Below, piece by piece: positions 59,120 through 64,000 of a stretch of 64,000 nt of DNA. This stretch comes from Pyrenochaeta sp. MPI-SDFR-AT-0127 (Eukaryota; Ascomycota; Dothideomycetes; Pleosporales; Cucurbitariaceae), in the NCBI GenBank assembly GCA_020747015.1, contig JAGTJM010000015.1:558001-622000 (forward strand), in the 5' to 3' direction. The translations under genes were made by a program, and so were the position numbers. The notes under the pieces are model-generated. The model saw only the letters and a list, made by a program, of their open reading frames with translations. It searched no databases and was not told where the DNA came from. Within the stretch, counting starts at the first letter, position 1, and every line of letters starts with the position of its first letter.

Positions 59120-61161
59120 CTCCTCTCCTCAAAAAGTTTGCCTGACTCTTTTCGTCGTTTCTTCTTCGTATGCTAGACGCTGTGAAGTGCCAGTAGAGTG
59201 GTGCAGAGACCTGATGATCTCGGGCCGTGGCGATCGTAGGCGTCGGCGCGTTCCTTTTAGCCTCTGAAATGACCACAGGCTAGTCCTCAACGCCCAGAAC
59301 AGTGCGTCAGAAACGTTCAGTAAGTATTCTGGGACCGGGAAATAAGTGCCTAGGATCGATGAGATCTATGCAGCCGAAAGGCATTGGCTTTGGCCTTATA
59401 TGTACGTGCTACAACGCCCACTCTTGATGTACGCAAGGAAGCGTCCGAAGAAGTGTTCCGAGCCGTTGAACCCGAATAATACTGCCAACCCTTGCCCATG
59501 TTCATACGACGGCATGGAGCCATTCCCAGTGAAGCGGAACCTGTAGCCGATAAGAGGCTTCCAAAAGACCCTTGGGTGTCCATCTAGATTTTGAACAACG
59601 GAGCGATGTGCACCCCCGCAATGCTTGCCAGGTAACGCAGGATGCCGATATTCACCGGCAGCCCGACCGACGTTGACACACCTGGCCACCTCATTTGCCA
59701 GAACGCGATCTATAGAAGGATGTGGGATGGTAGAGGGGGGTATTTCGCCGATTCAAAAGGCTGAATCGTCTCGGGATGATGTAGGCGGGACGGGAAGTTG
59801 TGGATGGTGGGGTCACTATCATTGATGTTGGAAGCCTGCTTGCGATGATTGTCAAATGCGGGGCAGGTAGTAATGAGAGAGGGTAGCACTAATTAGGTTT
59901 CTTCTTCAAAGTACTCAAGGAGTTGAAGATTTGCGGGATATCTTAAAGACAAGGTAATGTGTTGTGTTACGGTCCGATTCTTAATATATACTCTATGCTA
60001 ACGTGCCGTACCTTAGCGTAGATGGATCTCAACGCTTTCCGCCTCACGACGTTACCAACATCGAGTTCCATTTCTCACAAATCCCCTCGCACCCATATTC
60101 CCATATCATCTATGGCCAGCCTACAATTCTTGCAACATGACGCTACCATCAAGCCTTCACAACCCATGCGGGCAATCAGCCAGTACTCATTGTCCATCAA
60201 ATCTCCACCTAAGAGAACGAATGAGTACGTCGTATGGGCTGAGCGGCATAATCAACTCTTGGTCTTGGATTATGCCACTTGTGATTCTGCGTTGGTCGAG
60301 AGAAGAACCGGCGAAAGGGTTCAACTCCACCTCTAACACAGCAAGCCACGATGTCAGGCAAATCTTGCTACTATGAGCATCAAGAAGCTCCGCAATATGA
60401 GTGCACGCCTGCACAGTGGACAACCGAGTCTCTCATGGATGCTGGTAAAACTTGCAATATTGTAAAGACTTGGAGGGTTGATTGGTAATAATACTGATAT
60501 ACCCTTCGCGAGCTTCGTGGGTTTATGCTGACCCTGAAATAGTTTGACCTTAACTCATCCAAGACTGTTCCAAGGGAATGGTGGCAAGCACAATCTCATT
60601 CTCAACAATCCAAATGTTCAGCGGAAATGCATAACAAAACTGCAAGAGCATTGTAGCAAGAATGTCATTCCAATGAGCAACAATGCTTCGAAAGCGGCCT
60701 TACGCTGCAGTGCGGCTTGTGTCATCGCAGAAATCCTTCGCATTCATACTGAGTCGTAAATCCGGATCCCTCAGGTTCCCTGGTATTGCCGGCCAACTGT
60801 TCCGCAGCTCGCTACTGATGAAGCCAAGGTGTCGACAGAGCTGGAGGGTAATTATTCCCAAAGTCTGACATAGAAAACTTCGGATTCGAGTCCGATGTTT
60901 TACGATAATTATGTTGCAGTCGAATCCGGAACGTGACCGGCGTCGAAATCTGTCCCCGTAACGTTCTAGTCGTCACACAGAAGGTAGTTGCAGAATTACC
61001 AGCCGTATCGACGCAAAAATCTCGCTAGGCCGGCGTTGTACATGCTTTGCAGCGTTGCTGGAGCCCACGTGGAATAGCCATGCGCCCGAATCCCCAAAGA
61101 ATCTCTCAAACTCTCACCCAGACAACAAATGTAGCCCGGCTTTTAATGAAGTACGAATCGG
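59120..61161. other. Intergenic, no supported gene
   Basis: Two kilobases holding the promoter of the PEP-mutase-family gene and the 3' flank of the Zn2Cys6 gene. Short frames on both strands (for example plus-strand 60022-60336) overlap and have no recognisable sequence. Confidence 0.5.
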
Positions 61162-63464
61162 TCAAACAAACGAATACTCCATGTTTGGCGGGTTTGCTGG
61201 CATTGCCGGATTCATGGGACCGATAGGCATGGTTGGAAAATCACTGTTTGAGAATTGAAAGCCAGCAGCCCAATCATAATCCGGGAATTGATCCAGCATT
61301 GGTGGTACGTTGTAGTCGGAGCTGTCCCAGGCGTCGAAGCTCATGACGGTCGGATCCGGTTGCAGCTGAGGATGCACGAGGCCGGGGTCAAATTTCGTCA
61401 CTGGGTTCTGTGGCCGTACTGTGGCATCTGGTAAACCTTGTAGAGGTTGAGATGTATACGCTTGGCCTGTTTGTCAGCAACATGACGAGAACGGGAATCA
61501 CTGATCTACTTACGAGGTGTGTTGGGTTGAGTCGCTTCGTTGGACGGAAGTGTCGCTTCTTCTCCATTGTAGGGGTTTTGCATATGACCAAACTCCTCTC
61601 TCCAATACCAGAACATGTCATAACTGACGCTCATACTCAATCGCGTCCTGAGTCTCAAGCCGAGCGATTCGATACGACCATCTTTCCTACGGAAAACCTT
61701 GCTGCTACCCCATAGATCTTTCATAATAAGCGCAGTCCTCAATCCGATATCCCCTTGCTGTAAAGACACATTCTTGAGGAATTGCACGGCTTGAGCAAAT
61801 GCTTGCTCGCCGACAGCGAGATCCAAGTGCTGAGCGAGCGGGCTTCGACAGAGCCTGAGAATGGTAAATCCGGCAAGAGTTATTGTTCTGTCGATGAAAG
61901 ACTGAGATACGGATGCAAAAGCTGTCTGCTGCGTCATGGTCATGGTGGTTGCAGTCTGGATCACTGACACGCAAAGTGAGTAAAATCGAGAGAGTCCGTC
62001 AGCATCTGATCCAGGATTCGTTGGATGGGCGAAGAAATGGAAAGCCATGACGTGGATACGAGCGCAGTTAAGTTGCAGCGTGTCTATTCTGTTAGCAATT
62101 AAACAAAGGAATGACACACTTAAACTTACCAAGATCGCTTGGGGATGAAGGAGCCAGGCTAAGCAACTGTGAATCGAAGATGCTGACAAGCGACCGCAGA
62201 ACGCGAACATCGCAATGGATGGACTGCAGGTTGGTCTTGCCCATTGCTACCATTGCACGAAGAAGGATGATGTAGACTTTGTGGAGAAACTGCAGATCAA
62301 TAGGAAGATAAGGGACCATGTCTTCCCGATCCCGTTCGTCTCCGTCAAAGAAAGACTCTGCCAGCGGTGGTATGCCTTCAGCGCAGCTCGTCCTAGCACG
62401 TGTCAGATTTGGATCATCTGGGTTAAATGTTTGGGCCGCCTACCTTATGGAAACAATGACGCAACACAACCACAGTCTGGCACGATTAACCTTCAGGTCC
62501 TGATTCTTCTTGATCGGCATCCTTGCAAAGTCTTGACCAACACCAGAGATGTGCAATCCTATCTGAGTAGCCAGATGCACCGCCGAACCACACATCAAGT
62601 GGGTCATGTCCTTGTACATGGAACTCGTTGGAAGCCTCCACGTGCAAAGGATTAGCAGACCTTGGATGACGGGAATTTGGGATGAGCGCAGGGCCATGGA
62701 AGAGAATGCAAGTTGTGTGATTAGCTGGCTGGTCTTGTCAAGCACCATTGGGTCATCAGAGTACCGCCTCGAGCCCGTGACAACAATGGCCCAGAACAGG
62801 AAGGGCGAAAGCTCGTAGAAATCGTTTGGCCCTAGTGAGATGTCCAGAACAGGGAAAAGGGGGTGGTATTGGGTAAAAAATCTAGGTGCCGTGTCAGAAA
62901 GCAAAGCAGAAACGGGGCTGAAGGCTCAATGTACAGTCTGAAGCAGTCGTCTATGCGTTTTGCATCTAGCATGTAGCCGTCAATGGCACGTGGGAGCGTA
63001 GCACGATTGTCAGATCCCTTTCTGGTCGGCGGTCTTGATTCGAAGGCTGGAGACAGAGAGTTTGATCCATCGGTCCTGGCGGAGGGGTCTGAGTAGGTTC
63101 CTGAAGCATGGTCATGTGGGGTGTAATTCTGCATGTCGACATTGGGCGAAGCAGTCGACTGAGGATAGTTTGGGTCTCCTGGGTTGTGTCTCATGTTCCA
63201 GCGCAGCTCCTCTAGCTCCCGCCGCATCTCTGCCTTTGTCTGTCGCAAGTTCCTCGTTGATGTCGGGAGGATTCTGCACTCAAGGCCCATCTTGTTGCAC
63301 CGACCACATGGGTCATGCGGGACTTTGTGTTGCTCGACATCACAGCGAATCTACAGAGTCAGCCATGGAGCCCTCGCTGGCAGTGGGCGCAAGTGGCATG
63401 GTAGGTGGGCAGATACCTTTTGCTGGCGGCACTCGACGCACGCCTTTCTCCTTGGGGTAGTCAT
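61162..63464 (-). CDS. Zn2Cys6 (Gal4-type) transcription factor, 6 exons
   Basis: 679 residues from exons 63464-63417, 63350-62935, 62881-62444, 62392-62130, 62083-61514 and 61466-61162, all in phase. Exons 1 and 2 encode a binuclear zinc cluster. It reads ACVECRQQK then IRCDVEQHKVPHDPCGRC and ends at Cys41, with Cys at 9, 12, 19, 31, 34 and 41. A short basic/coiled-coil linker follows (TKAEMRRELEELRWNMRH). The fungal-specific domain starts at about residue 140 (CFRLFFTQYHPLFPVLD) and includes TGSRRYSD, IQGLLILCTW and MVPYLPIDLQFLHKVYIILL. The late motif SYDMFWYWREEFG is shared with Leu3-like regulators, so a Leu3-like affiliation is possible but unproven. The C-terminus is Asp/Pro/Phe-rich (DYNVPPMLDQFPDYDW), typical of an activation domain. 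Exon 5 uses the second of two close AG acceptors, the first of which leads into a stop. Exon 6 has two in-frame acceptors six bases apart. The neighbouring enzyme gene is a possible target, but there is no direct evidence. Confidence 0.9.
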
Positions 63465-64000
63465 GCTGGTTTGGCTCGTCTAGCTGGGATCCACAATCGG
63501 TTGGCCGTGGGCAGTGGTACAGCAATCGGCGAAAGAAGGCATACACGGGCATATGAATAGAGCAAGAACTTTGCCTCGAAGAACAAGCGAAAGGATTGCT
63601 GTCGATTAGCTCTTCACGTCGTCATCAGGGCCTTCAGCGACGGTGCGAATCGGAAGGCGGGGAATACCACCGAGTATAGTGCCGACCAAGATCGGGTTTC
63701 CTTCTGTTGCGCTGCTCCCGGGCCTGCGAAGAAATTCTCTGTCCTGCTTGGCGACCGTCACGGTGCCTGGCAGTTGTCTTATTAATCTGCAATTTTACTC
63801 TGGGGGTCGTTGCGTGGTGAGGCTAACGAGTCTTCATGCCTGTGTGGTCGATGCTTGCATGGGCTGTGGCCAAGGCGGCATTCATGATCCACCGGCCTAC
63901 GCTGCTTGCGGCTGGTCTGCTTGCAAAATGCAGCTCCATGGCATTTTTGTGATACAATCCTACACAATAGTCTGCCATCCCAGCGCCGATATCTCGATTC
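63465..64000. other. Promoter region of the Zn2Cys6 gene; window edge
   Basis: Upstream flank of the last gene. No recognisable coding sequence or RNA gene is visible before the window ends. Confidence 0.45.

Overview
The window reads as nuclear DNA of a filamentous ascomycete. Multi-exon genes carry short GT-AG introns (mostly 46-80 nt, often with CTAAC or CTGAC branch points), sit on both strands and are separated by kilobase-scale spacers. Several families are typical of Pezizomycotina: an AmdX-like C2H2 regulator, a fungal rhodopsin-domain receptor, a group II G-alpha, a Zn2Cys6 regulator and a secreted Asn/Gln-rich protein. The protein styles suggest Dothideomycetes (Capnodiales or Mycosphaerellales), but that is inference only. 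I found no rRNA, tRNA, CRISPR array, prophage or intact transposon.

Layout. 1-11.9 kb: an 891-residue disordered phosphoprotein-like gene (+), a golgin/M-protein-repeat coiled-coil gene (+), and MAF1 (-), the RNA polymerase III repressor. 13.2-15.4 kb: a divergent pair, the AP-1 clathrin adaptor sigma subunit (-) and the glutamate-cysteine ligase modifier subunit (+), sharing about 430 bp with a Yap1-like TTAGTCA element. 15.4-24.0 kb: a gene-free stretch ending in the long leader of the AmdX-like factor (24.0-27.7 kb, +). 29.7-32.1 kb: an unrecognised membrane protein and dynactin p25 (+). 32.9-33.8 kb: a decayed F-box/LRR-like gene. 34.7-36.3 kb: a seven-exon rhodopsin-domain membrane protein (-). 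36.3-41.4 kb: another gene-poor stretch. 41.4-43.4 kb: an unrecognised 630-residue coiled-coil protein (-). 46.5-47.7 kb: a group II G-alpha (+). 49.3-50.3 kb: the mitoribosomal protein mS38/Cox24 (+). 51.3-52.7 kb: a secreted Asn/Gln-rich repeat protein (+). 54.1-57.3 kb: a large Ser/Thr-rich, probably GPI-anchored surface protein (-). 58.1-59.1 kb: a PEP-mutase/isocitrate-lyase superfamily enzyme (-). 61.2-63.5 kb: a Zn2Cys6 transcription factor in six exons (-).

The genes do not form one pathway or an obvious metabolite cluster. They are mostly conserved housekeeping and signalling genes (trafficking, Pol III control, glutathione synthesis, dynein motor, mitoribosome, G-protein signalling) with lineage-specific surface proteins between them. 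Exon structures were assembled by hand from splice signals and reading frame. Junctions described as in phase were checked arithmetically. I see no convincing new biological system. The most useful observations concern micro-exon starts, introns that can be retained in frame, one unresolved splice junction in the GPI protein, the phosphomotif-rich disordered protein and the prion-like secreted protein.
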